Shown here: positions 21,037 to 32,678 of the stretch, piece after piece
Layout of the letters: the number at the start of each line of letters is the position of its first letter
How positions within the stretch are numbered: the stretch's first letter is position 1
Assembly (NCBI GenBank): GCA_004431415.1
Contig: QPMI01000003.1
Coordinates: 62,001 to 126,000, forward strand
Direction of reading: 5' to 3'
DNA: 64,000 bases
Source of the DNA: Cyanophora paradoxa
Taxonomy: Eukaryota; Glaucocystophyceae; Cyanophorales; Cyanophoraceae
The notes under the pieces: model-generated
The model's input: the letters and a program-made list of their open reading frames with translations, nothing else
The model's database searches: none
Told to the model about the DNA's origin: nothing
Position numbers and translations under genes: made by a program

Positions 21037-23455
21037 ATCAAGAAGTTCTGCATATGCTGCATCTGGAGCTGCTGGTGCTGAGTCTGGTAGTGTTGCGAGT
21101 GCGGGGGCGCCATGCTGGACAATGCCCCCAGCTGAGAGCTCCGCAGGCTACCATAAGCGGCGGCCGACATTGCGGCGGCCGAGCTGGAGTGGCCGACGCT
21201 GGACGCGGCAGCTGATGAAGCGGACGCTGGCCGCCCCCCCGCAGCGGCAGCGGCCGCGGCGTGGTAGCCCCTCGCGGCGCCAGGGAGGGCGCCCGCGACG
21301 GAGAAGGCGCCGCCGGGCTGGCCGGAGAGGGGAACGGTGACAGGCACATGACCCCCCGCGGCGTCGAGAAAGACGCCGTAGAACATAGGGCCGCCGCCGG
21401 CGCCGCCCTGCACCGGGAAAAGCGGGATGCTGCCCACAGGGATGTCCGGCATATCCGACATCGGCTTCTTCTTCTTCTTCCGGTTCGGCCCGCGCGTGTA
21501 CACGTAATCTGCAGCGCGGTGGGCACGCGCCGCGCGGCGGGGGCGGAGGAGCGCCAACCTGGGTGGTCTTGCTGGAACTTCTCCTTAATCCGCGCCGCCT
21601 CGTCGACGTAGGCGGCCCTCCGAACGGAGTCCAGGGCTTTCCCTGTCGGCGCCTTCAGCAGGGCGACGCTTGATTAGAGAAGAGCGGCTATCGCACATTC
21701 TTGGCCGAGGATCTTGCTGATCTCGGCGTTCGGCAGGTTGCCATGGATCTTGTGAAGAATCGGCCGGCGCTCGTTGCTGAAGAGAATGAACGCTGGCGCG
21801 GAAAAAGAGTCAGAAAAGGAAAGCACAAGGTCTGCGCTTCTGGACACAGACGCACCGTTTTGTGGCCTGGGCGGGCGCGGCTTCGAACCGCCGCCGGCCT
21901 GGCCCGAGGAAGAGTTATTCGCTCCCGGAGAAGCGTCGTCTTCGGATGCGTGGCTCTGCGGAGTGACTGCGCGACAGCGATGCGGTCAGTGATGCGAATA
22001 TTTGGCGACCACAAGCGTGAGCGCACGGTCGTCTGGTCTCTGCCCACCACGCGGAGGCGCAGTACTCTGCTGCTGGTGCTGTTCCTGGTCGTCGTTGGCC
22101 CCCTCGTTGCCCTCCTCGCCGTCATCCAACTCCGTCAGAAGCGTTATCCAGCGGTCCCCGTTTGAATTCTTTGCGCCTTCTCTGTCGCTGGAATTGCCAT
22201 GCTGCGCCGAATGATCCGCCGGCCCACCTAGGGCCGGATTCTGTCGTTGGTCAAGCTTGAGGTGCTCCATCTGCTCCTCGCCATTCCCATCTGCTGGTAT
22301 TTTCTGAAACTGCGAGAGGAGAACCACATCGATCAACAATCAACGACGAGAAGAAACAAAAACACAAACCGAGATGGAGTAGCGGCGCTTCCGTATAACC
22401 TGCGATTGTGCCTGGTGCTGCTGCACGAGTTCTGCTTGTTGCTGATCCAGGCTCAGTCCTGGTTGTGACATCCCTGAAATTCCTGAACCTCCCTGCGCCG
22501 GAATCTCTTTGAAGACCGCGACCTGAGGCGCGGACGAGGTCGCGTCAGTGCCATGCCCCCCGGAGCCAAGCTCGCTGTGATGCGCACCACAGGGTTGACC
22601 ATATGGAGCCCAGAACTGCTCGACTGAGGCTGCTGCTGCTGCTGGCTCTCATTGAAGCCGGTGCTGCCGTCAGCGAGCTGTTGCCGTGGCGACTCGCTGA
22701 AACCAAGGCTAGCTGTTTGAGCCCACGGGTTTGGAAGCGCATCGGGACCGGTGCCCCCATCAGATCGACCAGGAAACATAGTAAGCTTCTCGTAGTCATC
22801 TGCGGGACCGATGAGCTAACCGGGGCAGAGGGTTCTTCTCAGGAGCAGCTGACCGATGGTGAGCCGCTGAGGCACGCGGCTGAAGTCTTGCTGCCGATTA
22901 GGCGGTGCCGGCAGAGGCTGCGGAAGACGGAAGTACTCGACCTGCGCCGGCCGGATACGGGTTAGCACATGGGCGGTCCGCTCCCGGGATCCCTGAACAA
23001 CAAACCGCGAAAGTCCGCGTGGATCGGGTCAACGTTTCCTGCGAGAAAAGAACAAGATCGCGCGTGAGAAGGGCGAGCGTGACCGGGCCTGGGCTGGCGG
23101 CCGCGTTCGAACACACCTCGAGAGTCCCTGGGGGAGCGGGCAGGAAGCAAGGGACGCGGGCAAAGGTCAGAAAAAGGTTCGAGTCCCGTGCTAGGCGAAA
23201 ACCGCCCGGGCAGAAGGACCCGTCACCCGGAGTATATACGTAATCTGTGAAAACCGTCCGGAAAGGTCCGAGTATACACGCACCGTCGTCGTGATGCTTC
23301 ACCTCTGCTTCAAAAACGGGCAGCTGCGCCACCGTGCCGCCGGTGTCGGGCGCTGGTAGCGGCAGGTCTGCGAGGTCTATGCCGATAGAACTCCGCCGAC
23401 GCGACATCCTGGCAAGGGCGGCGGCTGGGATCTCGAAGTTCGAGTTGCCGTCCAT
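20412..23455 (-). CDS. HMG-box transcription factor 1 (MAT/Sox-type), poly-Q rich
   Basis: Nuclear DNA-binding protein. The first exon reads MDGNSNFEIPAAALARMSRR. Later exons (YFRLPQPLPAPPNRQQDFSR; DDYEKLTMFPGRSDGG; VAVFKEIPAQGG; FQKIPADGNGEEQMEHLKLD) are Gln/Ser/Asp-rich. The HMG box is assembled from three exons: RPPRPQN joined to AFILFSNERRPILHKIHGN, ending in ILGQE, then WKALDSVRRAAYVDEAARIK. The Trp codon is split by the second intron. A basic motif DYVYTRGPNRKKKKKP follows, then Gly/Ala/Ser-rich sequence, a 17-residue poly-Gln tract with His (20970-21040), and a stop at 20412. RPxNAFILF is the mark of the MAT/Sox HMG subgroup rather than general HMGB proteins. Intron positions in the box are shared with the paralogue at 26.5-27.8 kb. 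Confidence 0.75.
20962..21040. repeat. CAG/CTG trinucleotide tract coding poly-Gln
   Basis: Near-perfect CTG repeats on the + strand encode Gln with interspersed His in HMG-box factor 1. Confidence 0.95.
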
Positions 23456-23847
23456 CGCGGAGCCAGTCTGGCCGGGCCCGCGCTGGCCGCGCTGGCTCTC
23501 GGCCTTAAGAGACTGTACCCCGTGGACGCATTGAGGGAATTTGAGGCTCGCTAAGTGGCAGCACGAGCCTCGCCGGCTGTCTTAATTCGGTGCAGGTTGG
23601 GAGTGGTTGGACGTGCTTCGACGGACGACGACACAGAACGCGCCCGACGTCGACGCCAGCAGACCACATCTACCCGCACAGCCCGCGGCCGCGGCCCCGC
23701 GCAGAGTTGTGACGGCGCTCAGCCGCCTTAACGTGCCCCCTCGGCTCCGCTCCGAAGCGCGTACGCGCGGCCCGGGAACCGCGCGCCGCGGCGGATGCGC
23801 GGTTGCAAGTGCTGATCATGACTTATTCCCGCGGCCGCCGGCAGGCG
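23456..23847. promoter_or_regulatory. Divergent promoter region HMG-box factor 1 / SPPL3
   Basis: Nearly 400 bp between opposite start codons. No core element recognised with confidence. Confidence 0.4.
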
Positions 23848-25822
23848 ATGGACCCCGGGAGCATAGCTCTTTTCATCCTTGCTGTATTCACGGAGTTCGC
23901 GTGCACGTATGAGGCGCGCCCGAGTTCGCGACCGGGCGCGCCGAAGCTCGGCCTGCCCCCGCACGCCACAGGTGCGCCAGCGCTGGTTCTGTATGCCGCG
24001 TTCTCTTTCCACGCAGCTGACGCTCTTGCCCTCCTCTCAGCCGACGTACGCGCTGTGCACGCGGTTGTGTTTGTGGTCGCCGGCAGCATCGGGCTGTTGG
24101 TTCGTTGCTTGGTTCAAAAGAGCTGAATCCCTTGGTTTAAAAGATCTGAATTAGTAACTAAACAGATGCTCTTCTACTTCCTGGACGCGATGACAGTCCT
24201 GTTCACAGGTTCGAATTGCATGCGCGCGCATCCAGCGGCCCCGCGCCCGCACGGCCGCCGCTCACGCGGCCCCGCGACAGTCGTGTTCTTCGTCGCTGGG
24301 ACCGCGAGCGTCGTCGTCTGCGCGTGCGCCGCGCTCCCTCGACCGGGGGCCCGGGCCCGGCCCCACAGCTGCAGCTTTTTGACGGGATCCGCCCGGGGCC
24401 AGGTACCCGCCCCTCTGCAGGGCCGTTCCCCGCCTCGCCAAGGAAGTCGAGTGAGCCGCCCCTCCACGCTTCTGACTCAGTGAGGGCTCGCCGAGGGCCC
24501 CCGCGCGCTCACGGGCGCCCGGCCGCCGCTCAGCGTTCCCTGCTTCGGGCCCGCGCCGCTCGCCTGCGTCGCGATCCTCCCCTTCGCCCTCGGTCCGCCT
24601 GCCGCGCACTCCTCGCCGGCGATCCGCCTTGCACGCCCAGCTCCGATTCCGACGCCGGGGCCGCATGCAGCGACGACGTCAGTGTACATGCTGCTGCGGG
24701 GCGGCCCCGGCGGGTGGATCCTGAACGACCTGCTGGCGGTGACGCTCTCGGTGCAGTTCTGCGCCCTGCTCCGCGTCCCCAGCCTCCGCGTCGCCGCGGC
24801 CTTCCTCGTGCGGCCCTCGAGCTCCCTCCAGGCGGCTCCTTTGAGGCGGCCGGCAGGTCTGCATCTTCTTCTACGACCTCTTCTGGGTCTTCTTCTCCGC
24901 GGTGCGCGCGCCCCGCCCCGCGCCCGGAGGCGTCCGGAGCCCCCGAATCCTCCATCGATATCCGGAGATCCTCGGCCCCGACGCCGCCGCTGAGCCGCTG
25001 CCGCGGCGCAGGACGTCTTCGGGGGCAATGTGATGGTGCGGCCTCCTGGAATAGCGATATCGATCGCGCGGCGCGCGGGAGGCCGGCTGGCCCGGCCGCG
25101 GGCCCGGCCATGCGCCCGGGGCGACGAGGCCGGGGCGGCAGGTGAACGCGGCGAAGCTGGAGCTGCCGGTGAAGCTCGTCGTGCCCCTCTTCCGGGAGCC
25201 GGCCGGCTCCTACACCATGCTCGGCCTCGGCGACATCGTGCGCCCTCCCGCACCCGCCCGCCCGCCCGCGCTTTGGAGAGGCGGCGCGCGGGGCCGACGC
25301 CGGCCCTGCAGGTCCTCCCGGGCCTCCTGCTCTCCCTCTGCCTCCGCTTCGACAGGCAGGGGGCGCCGGCGGGGGCGGCCGCCTCGAAGCCGCCCGGCTC
25401 GTCGCCGCGGCGGTACTACGCGTGCGGGCTGGCCGGATACGTCGCGGGGCTCGCCGTCTGCTACGCCGTCCTCCTCCACAGCGACGCGCCCCAGGCGCGC
25501 GCGCCCGCACGCACGCTGCACCTCCCGGCGCCTCTGACTCCCCGCCCCGCAGCCGGCGATGATCTACCTCGTGCCCGGGACCCTCGGCCCCGTCGCCGCC
25601 CTCGCCGCGTGCGCGCCGGCGCCCCCCGCCGCCCGCTTCAGGCGCCCCCGGCGATGGCCGTCTTCCGCCAGGGTGCGGGGCGAGTTGGGGGAGATGTGGG
25701 CGGGCGAGGCGGGGCGCGAGGGCGCCGTCGCGGCCGACGGGGCGGATCCGGGGCCCGCATCGGGCGAGCGCGAGGCCCTCATCGGGCCCTCGAGCTCCGC
25801 CGCCGGTGCCGCAGCCGTGTGA
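23848..25822 (+). CDS. SPPL3: Signal peptide peptidase-like 3 (GxGD intramembrane aspartyl protease)
   Basis: SPPL3 cleaves type II membrane proteins in the Golgi, mainly glycosyltransferases. The start at 23848 (MDPGSIALFILAVFTEFACT) begins the first membrane helix. Hydrophobic exons follow (VVFFVAGTASVVVCACAAL, GWILNDLLAVTLSVQFCAL). The catalytic helices are FFYDLFWVFFSA (first Asp) and YTMLGLGDIV (second Asp). FGGNVMV and KLELPVKLVVPLF lie between them, as in SPPL3. After LPGLLLSLCLRFD and CGLAGYVAGLAVCYAVLLHS comes PAMIYLVPGTLG, where the family has PAL. The tail RGELGEMWAGE matches the SPPL3 C-terminus, and the stop is at 25820-25822. The intron before PAM has GC-AG borders (25495-25552). 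The N-terminal exons (23.85-24.6 kb) are the least certain. Confidence 0.8.
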
Positions 25823-26465
25823 TCTATTTCGTAATCTACTATCAGGACGCTCGCCCAGGAGCTAGGAAGCCTTTTGAAGAGCATGGCCCCACGCCTCCAA
25901 TCCGGGGATCCTTTCTTTGTTTTCGTTCACGGGAACTCGGAAGCCTTGAAGTGCTCGCCGGCCGCGGGGGCTGCTCGCCTTGTAGCAAGATTAATATTCG
26001 TAGACTCTGATATCGATCATGATAGACATTGATGTGCTGTGCATGCCTGCCGCAGTGCATGCGCGTGCGCGGCTTCCCGGGAGTCCTGGCCTGCTGTGCG
26101 CATGCCCGCGGCTTCCTGGCGCGCGCGGCCTGCTGCGCATGTATGCCCCCGTGCACGTGATATATATCGATTGATCATGAGCTTAATCCGATGATCTGCA
26201 GCTGCGCATGCATGCACCTTTTGAAAATTTAGGTCTCGGTTGGCCATGGCTGATATCGATCGCGCTTGCAACCCAATGTATTAATGTGAATTAAATATTC
26301 GAAACCAAAAGTCAAAGCTTAAGCGCTCTGCGCATGCAGCGCAGTTCGATTTACGTGAATTTGAAATCGAAATCAAAGCTTGAAAGCGTTCTGCGCATGC
26401 AGCGCGGTTCGATTCACGTGGATTCCAAATCGAGATCAATAATGCAACAATGAGGGTCAATAAGC
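25823..26465. other. Convergent intergenic region with tandem repeat
   Basis: AT-richer than its neighbours and full of GATC, TGCGCATGC and TGATCATGA palindromes. Contains a two-copy tandem repeat at 26311-26437. No gene seen. Confidence 0.45.
26311..26437. repeat. Two tandem copies of a unit of about 62 bp
   Basis: Both units contain TCAAAGCTT, then TCTGCGCATGCAGCGC, then GGTTCGATTCACGTG (or a one- to two-base variant). They end close to the 3' end of HMG-box factor 2. Confidence 0.85.
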
Positions 26466-27757
26466 TCAGGAGTGGCCGCGGTGATCTGTGGTTGGTGGCG
26501 GGAGGGCGGGGAGCACGCCCGGGAGGGGCGCGTACCCCCCAGGCGGGGCGCCGAAGGAGGGGGCGGGGGAGGAGCCGAAGGAGGGGGCGGGGGAGGAGCC
26601 CGGGGCGGGGGTCATGGGCATCATGGGCATCATGGGGGGCATCATGGGCATCGAGGGCATCATCCAGGGGGAGAACATCATCCAGGGCATCGCCGGCGGC
26701 ATCATGCCGAACGGCATCCCCGGCATCCCGGACATCCCCGGCGGCGCCGCCGCGCCGGCGCCGGACGCGCCGCCAGCCCCGGCGCCTTGCGAGAGGGCGT
26801 CCAAGGGCGCCGGCGAGGCGCCCGGCGTTCCGATCGCAGGGGCCGGCGCCGCCGGCGATGCTGAGTACTGAGAGCTGGGGGCCGGCGCAGGGGGGTGCGT
26901 CCCTCCTCCTACTCCTCCGTAAGGCGGTTGGGAGGGGTACTGCGGCTGGGGCGCGGCTGGGGCGGGCGCAGGCGCGGGTTGCGGGGCCAGAACGGGTGCC
27001 GGCGCCGCGTCGCCCCCCGCGTTCTTCCTTTTCTTCCGCGAAGGCCCGCGAGTGTACTGGTAGTCTGCCCCCGTGCCCTGGTCACCAGGACGCAGATCGG
27101 GGAGGCGGAGGGTGAGAGAACCTGGGTACTCCTGTTGGAACTTCTGCTTTATGGCATGCGCTCTCGCCACGTACTTGTCCTTCGCCGCTGGCGGAAGGTT
27201 CTTCCCTGCGACGCATCCGTGAATTTCCGAGAGAACGGTTAAGAAAGGAACGAGGGCGCACATTCGTATCCCAGGATCTTTGATACTTCTGCATTCGCCA
27301 GATGCGCGTACTGCTTGTGCAGTTCGGGCCGCCGATCGTTACTGAACAGAATGAAAGCTGCGAGAGAACGAAAGTGGGTGGTCACATCGAAAGCGGGGAA
27401 TCGCCGGAGCTGGAAGCTAACCGTTCTGCGGACGAGGAGGCCTCGTTTTTCCGTTCGATGTTGACGGTCCCTCGGCCTCAGGGCTGTCTGGCTCTTCCTT
27501 GGGCGCCGGAGCGGATCGCGGGGCGCGTGCTCGGGGCTGGGAGGGCGGAACGTAGTTTTGGGGAAGTGGAGGCATCGAGGTCGGCGCAGGAAAGAAAGAG
27601 GACGTCGAGGGCCCTGCGGCCGCGTATTCTGCGCACCGGAAATAGCTGAGAGGCACGCGAAATCCCGGCAGCGGGGATTCTTACGGCTGTGAGCAGCGTG
27701 TCGCTGCCAAGCGATTTGACTGCTATCGTACGAATAGGACGACGGGATCGATGCCAT
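26466..27757 (-). CDS. HMG-box transcription factor 2 (paralogue of factor 1)
   Basis: Shorter sister of the gene at 20.4-23.5 kb. Exon 1 reads MASIPSSYSYDSSQIAWQRH, followed after a short intron by YFRCAEYAAAGPSTSSFFPA. The HMG box is RPPRPQN joined to AFILFSNDRRPELHKQYAHL, ending in ILGYE, then WKNLPPAAKDKYVARAHAIK. Both box introns have the same position and phase as in factor 1, and the Trp codon is again split. DYQYTRGPSRKKRKN follows the box. The rest is Pro/Ala/Met-rich, with repeated MPMM blocks and a 24-bp tandem repeat near 26547-26600 coding APSFGSSP. Stop at 26466-26468. The ATG at 27781 is an alternative start. The DNA target is unknown. Confidence 0.75.
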
Positions 27758-28335
27758 CCTAGCTAAAGCTACTATTCTCAAGAACGAGCGAAATCGACTC
27801 TCTGCAGTCGCGGCGACGCCTGAGCGCCGTCGCCGCCACGCGCGGCCCTCCGCAACTCTCTAGCCAAGTTGTTCTGCAAGCTGTTCTAGCGAGTTCAGAA
27901 GGAAGTCACGACGGCTGCCGGGTGGCTATAGTACTAGTGTCGGTCACAGTCGGTGGTCAATTGGGGTACGCATTGACCTGACTTGGGGACTTCGAATTCA
28001 GCCTAGCTAGCTACCAGCCTCTGGTATAGGTACCCGGCACTTCGGCCCGGCGGGCGTTGACAGATATATGTTCGATTCCAGGCGCTGCGCGGCATGGCAT
28101 GCGGTTAGATTCGGATCAGGCACCAGTGCCGCATGCAGCACTCGGCACACTCGCCTGAGCGCTGAGGAGTAGCCGCTTCGCGTGAGTGCCGACCCGATCG
28201 ATCAGCTGCACTGTCTGCACAATTAAGCAGCATTAGTATTCGACAACGCGGCGAATCTGTGAGTGCATGCCAATCTTGTAGCACAGGCGAATCTCGCCGA
28301 CGGGCTGCGCGAGACGCGCTCCCGCTGCTCGTCCG
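27758..28335. promoter_or_regulatory. Divergent region HMG-box factor 2 / unrecognised gene
   Basis: About 580 bp between opposite start codons; AT-richer than the genes, with no RNA gene or repeat recognised. Confidence 0.4.
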
Positions 28336-31300
28336 ATGTACGAAGCCGAGAGGTCGACCGCGGCCGAGGACGCACCGACCGAGGAGGACTTTGAAGATGT
28401 CGGCGCGGCGCTGCCCGCGGACCTCACGTTTGGCCTCCTGCACAGGCGCGGGTGCTCAGCGTCGGCGGAGTTTGTGCCCGTCCCCGCGGAGCTCGGTGAT
28501 CACTTGGAGCCGCGATCGCCGCACCAGGTGCTCGGCCCTGCACGCCCTGCGGCCGCCGGTGCCGCCGCACTAACCCGCCGACGTGGCGCCGGTGCAGACG
28601 AGGCCGGTGCCGCGCGGGTGCTACCACCTCATCTGCTCGCGGCAGTACAAGCTCGGGCTCCTTGACCGAGGGGCAACCGCCGCCTGGGTCGGCCGCCGCG
28701 TCCGCCTCTGGCTCGCCTACCGCGGTGCGGCCCACGGACCACGGCGCCCAGCCCCGCTGAGGCGGGCGGGGGCGCAGACAACGGCGAGCAGGTGCTGCAC
28801 GCGTTCTGGCCCAACGGAACTCCGAAGCCCGAGCAGGCGAAGCGCATGAAGTGGCGGCTGCGTGCGTCCGCGCCCCCCCCCCTCCCCCTCCCCCCCCCCC
28901 CCCCTCCCCTCCCGCCCCTTCCCTCCGCCCCCGCGCGCTCCGCGCACCCGGCCCCGCCGATCTCGCGGGCGCAGCGGCGGAGGGGCCGGGGGCCGGCGAC
29001 GTGGGTCCCCTCCTGCTTTTCCAGCGGCAAGCCGGCTCCAGCTCCAATTTCCGCAACGCAGTCTCCTGCCGCGAGGTGCCCCCGAGCGCGGCCGCCGCAC
29101 CCCCCTCGGCTTCGTTCGACGTTCACCCGCAGGTGATTCTGACGCTGGACTCGTACGGCATTAGCGAGGAGCGGTTCGGATTCGTGGCGACCTCGGTGCG
29201 CGCCGCCGTCCCTGCCCCGGCCAGGCGAGGCGCGCTTGCGTGGCGGGGGCCGACGGGTTGCTCAGTTCTGCCACGGGCGACGGGCCTTCCTGCTCGGCAT
29301 CGAGGCGCTGCCGCCGGCGCCGGCGCCGCCCGTCTGCGGCCGCATCGAGCTCACCACGCGCACGCACCAGCGGTGCCCCCTGCCCCGCCTCTCCCTCCGC
29401 CACCTCCCGAGCGACGCACGCGCGTCGCTGCGCAGGAGCCGGCCGCTGGGCATCTCCGTGTTTGGGGCGGCGGCGGCGGCGACGACGGCGGCGGCGGCGC
29501 GGACGGCGGTGCAGGCGACGCCCTCGCCGCGGGAGGCCGTCTCGTCGGACGAGGAGGAGGAGCAGCCGGCCCGCAAGCGCCGCGGGCCCCCGAGGCCCTC
29601 TACCCCCGCCCGTGCCCCTCTGGGCGGGCGCCCCGCCGGCCCCGCCGCGCCCCCCGGGCCCCGGCCCCCCGGGCCGACCGGCCCGCCGCGCTACTCGGTG
29701 TACATGCCCGCGGGCGAGCGCCCGGGGACTATGTCGCCCCTCGTCGGCCTCCTCGACCAGCTCCACCTGTACCCCCGCCGCCCCGCCCCGCCTCGCTCGC
29801 GGCGGCCGACGGGGGCCGGCGCGCGCAGGTCGGACAGCGTTGGGGGCCCGGGGGCGCGCCCGGCGGTGGTGGAGGAGGACCTGGGGCGGGCGTACTACCC
29901 CCGGAGGCCTACCTCGAGGTGGCGGAGCAGTGGGAGGCCTCCGTGCGGCACGCCCTCCGCGCCGCCCGCGCCCCGCCCGCCGCCCGTGCGCCCCCGGTCC
30001 CGCCCCGCCCCGCCCCGCCCCGCCCCGGGCGACGGGAGCTCTCGGCAGAGTTCGCGTTCGACGAGTTCATCCCGTCGGACGACGAGGGGGCGGCGGAGGC
30101 GCCGCCCGCGCCCCAGCAGCCCCCCGCCCCCTTCGTCCTCCTGTGCCCCCCCGCCCCGCCCCTCCCCCCGTTCCCGGACTCGGCCCGCGGCGCCGTCAAC
30201 CCCGAGCGGCTGGTACCCCCCTTCCCCAACCACTCGAAGAGACCGAACAGCAGGCCGGGGCGGCTGATCGCCTGCGGCAGCTGTGGTTCCTGCAGCTGAG
30301 CCCGGCGGACTGCGACGCGGTCCTCGTGACCTTTGCGGAGGTCGGCCGGCCGCGCCCCCCGCCCCCGCGCTGGCCCCGCGTGAGCGAGGGCGCTCGGGGC
30401 AGGCGCTGGAGGGGCGGGGGCCGCTCTCGGGGGACCGGGCGGGGAAGGCGCTGCTGGACCCGCGGCTGCTCGGCTCGCCCCTCGTCTCCACCTTCCCGGG
30501 GCGCTACCGCCTCACCCAGGCCCTCCACCGCCTCATCGAGGCCGGCCACGCCCCCCTCGTGCGCCCGCGCAGCTTTGCGCGCCCGACCCCGCCACGCCCC
30601 TCCTCAAAGAGAGCAGGTGGAGTCGTTCGTGGGGGCGTCGGTGGCGCTGCTGGTGAACATCCCGGCGATCCCGCGGCGGGAGCACGTCGAGGCGGCCGTC
30701 CGCGCCATGCTCCGCTTCGTCGAGGCCGGCACGGGCCCCGCCGCCATGCTCACCCCGCAACTCCTCATCCTCTCCGACACCGACGCCCGCATGGCCCGCC
30801 GCCCCGCCCCCGCCCCCGCCCCCGGGCCCCTCGCTTTCCCTGTCCCTGAGGCGCGCGCCGCGCCCCGCCCCGCAGGTGCTGGAGGCTGCGCGGCGGCTCC
30901 TCGTGGGCTCCGAGGACGACGCGCGCCCCCCCGGCCATCCCCCGCCCTCCCCCTCTGAGCTCGCTGGGGCGGGGCGCAGCTGCGGGAGCTCCACTGCGAG
31001 CTGCTCTTCCGCCGCGCCGTCGTCGAGTGGCAGGCGCGCCGGCCTCCGCTCGCCCCCGCGCCGCGCCGCGCCGGGCGGGCCGCGCGGGGCGAGGCGGGCG
31101 GGGCAGATGGACCGGGAGGGGGCGGCGCTGGAGGCCTTCTTCGAGTGCTGGAGCGCCATCGTGCGGCTCGGGCTAGCCCCCAGCCGCCTCGAGGCCCGCC
31201 TCCTCTCCCACCTCCTCAACCTCTCCAGCGCGCCCCGCCCCCCGCCCCGCCCCGCCCCTACACCCCCTCTCATCCCATCGCATCGCATCCCACCGCAGTC

Positions 31301-32678
31301 CGCGTCCCGGGGAACCTCGCCCTGGCGGTGCGCCCCCCGTCCGCCTCCTCCATCCCCTCGCGCCCCCCGCCCCGCCCCCGCCCCTCTTGAGGCGGACCCC
31401 CGCGGCCCCTCTCCCCCCCGCAGCGGCACCTGACGAAGTCCGTGTACTGGTTCGAGGAGACCCCCGAGGACATCGTCGACATGGCCTTCACCCTCGTCTA
31501 CCTCGGTGCCCCCCGCCCGCCCCGCCCCCCGCCCGCGCCTCCGCCGGCGGCCCCTGCTGGGCCTCTGAGCGGGGGAGGCGGCAGGCCTGGTGGAGACGTT
31601 CCGGAACAACCTGCCCCAGGCCCTCGCCTTCCTCGACCGCTCCCTCGCCGCCCTCCAGGCCCGCCCCCGCCCCCCCGCTGCTCCCGCCTTCCTCGCTCGC
31701 TTCCCTGAGCTCCCCCCCCTCGCCCGCGCGCCCCGCAGCGGCTGGTGCCCTACGGGGACTGCTACCGGCAGCTCACCATCCGGCCCCTCATCACCCGCGT
31801 GCGCCCCGCCCCCGCCCCCGCCCCTTCCCTTTCGCCTCCCCCTCCCGCGCGCTGAGCGGCCTCGCCCTCGCTGCAGTCCGTCACGAACACGCTGATGAGT
31901 GAGTGGGCCCGACCCGAGGCGCCCCCACGCGCCTCACCCCGGCTCTTCCCTCGCGCGCCCGCGCGGCGCGCAGACCGGCTGGCGTCGGCGACGAAGGACT
32001 ACCGGAGCGCGCTGCTGACGATGAAGGAGCTCTGCCGCACCCCCTCCGTCTTCTGGGACGTCATGTGCGCCCTCGTCGGCCCCCGCCCGCCCCGCCCCTC
32101 CGCCCTCCCCCCACGCCCTCGTCCCCCCTCGCCGCCCGCAGGTACATGGGGCGGCACCAGTACGTGCACGCGCGCCGCGCGCACGAGGCCGGCGCGGGGG
32201 CCGTCACCGCCCGCGACCTCAACAGTGCGCCCACTCCGCCGCCCCCCTCCCCTCCCCCCCCCCCCCCCCCCCCCCCCCGCCCGGCCCCCGCCCGGCGGCC
32301 CCCCTGAATGGGAGGCGGGCAGAGCAAATGCGGCTGAACCTGCTGGCGATCAAGGTGTCGGACCTGGCGGACGAGACGCCCCTCCGGGCGCACGCGCTGG
32401 CCCGCACGGGGGAGTACTACCTCGCGACCGGCCGCTTCGCCCGCGCCGCGCCCTGCCTCGAGGAGGCGGCCCGCATGCTCGGCGCCCTCTTCCCCCGCTG
32501 CTTCCCCGCCTCCCACCCCTACCAGCGCCACCTCCGCGCCCTCCGCGACACGGCCCTCGCGCACCAGCCGGCCCCCGTGCCCCGGCCCCTCCCCGGCCCC
32601 TCCGCCCCGGCCCCGCGCCCCGCCCTTGGCCCCGGCCACCCGGACGCCAACGGCCCCGCTCTCAGGGCGACCCACTGA
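28336..32678 (+). CDS. Large unrecognised protein, mostly helical with a TPR-like C-terminus
   Basis: I do not recognise this protein. Many short exons can be followed by frame: MYEAERSTAAEDAPTEEDFE; VPRGCYHLICSRQYKLGLLD; RVRLWLAYR joined to DNGEQVLHAFWPNGTP; FDVHPQVILTLDSYGISEER; FLLGIEALPPAPAPPVCGRI; an acidic Ser/Glu patch (VSSDEEEEQPARKRR); EAYLEVAEQWEASVRHAL; EFAFDEFIPSDDEGAAEA; DRLRQLWFLQLSPADCDAVL; VESFVGASVALLVNIPAIPR; ECWSAIVRLGLAPSRLEARL; TKSVYWFEETPEDIVDMAFT; DYRSALLTMKELCRTPSVFW. The last exon (RAHALARTGEYYLATGRFAR) looks like a TPR pair; stop at 32676-32678. The two halves (before and after about 30.2 kb) could be two genes, but an in-frame join NPERL to QAGAADRLRQLW supports one. 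One intron (31659-31738) is GC-AG. Confidence 0.55.
32235..32280. repeat. Poly-C tract in an intron
   Basis: A long uninterrupted C run lies in an intron of the preceding gene. Its exact length may be affected by sequencing. Confidence 0.8.

Noticed and set aside
28060-28080. tRNA-like T-loop GTTCGATTCC
   Set aside because: Flanking bases cannot form the T stem and no anticodon or acceptor arm is found. The same applies to GGTTCGAGTCC near 23178.
29880-30350. VEFS-box (SUZ12-like) reading of the large unrecognised protein
   Set aside because: FDEFIPSDDEG and RLRQLWFLQL recall parts of VEFS, but the zinc finger and the remaining conserved residues are missing and the order is poor.
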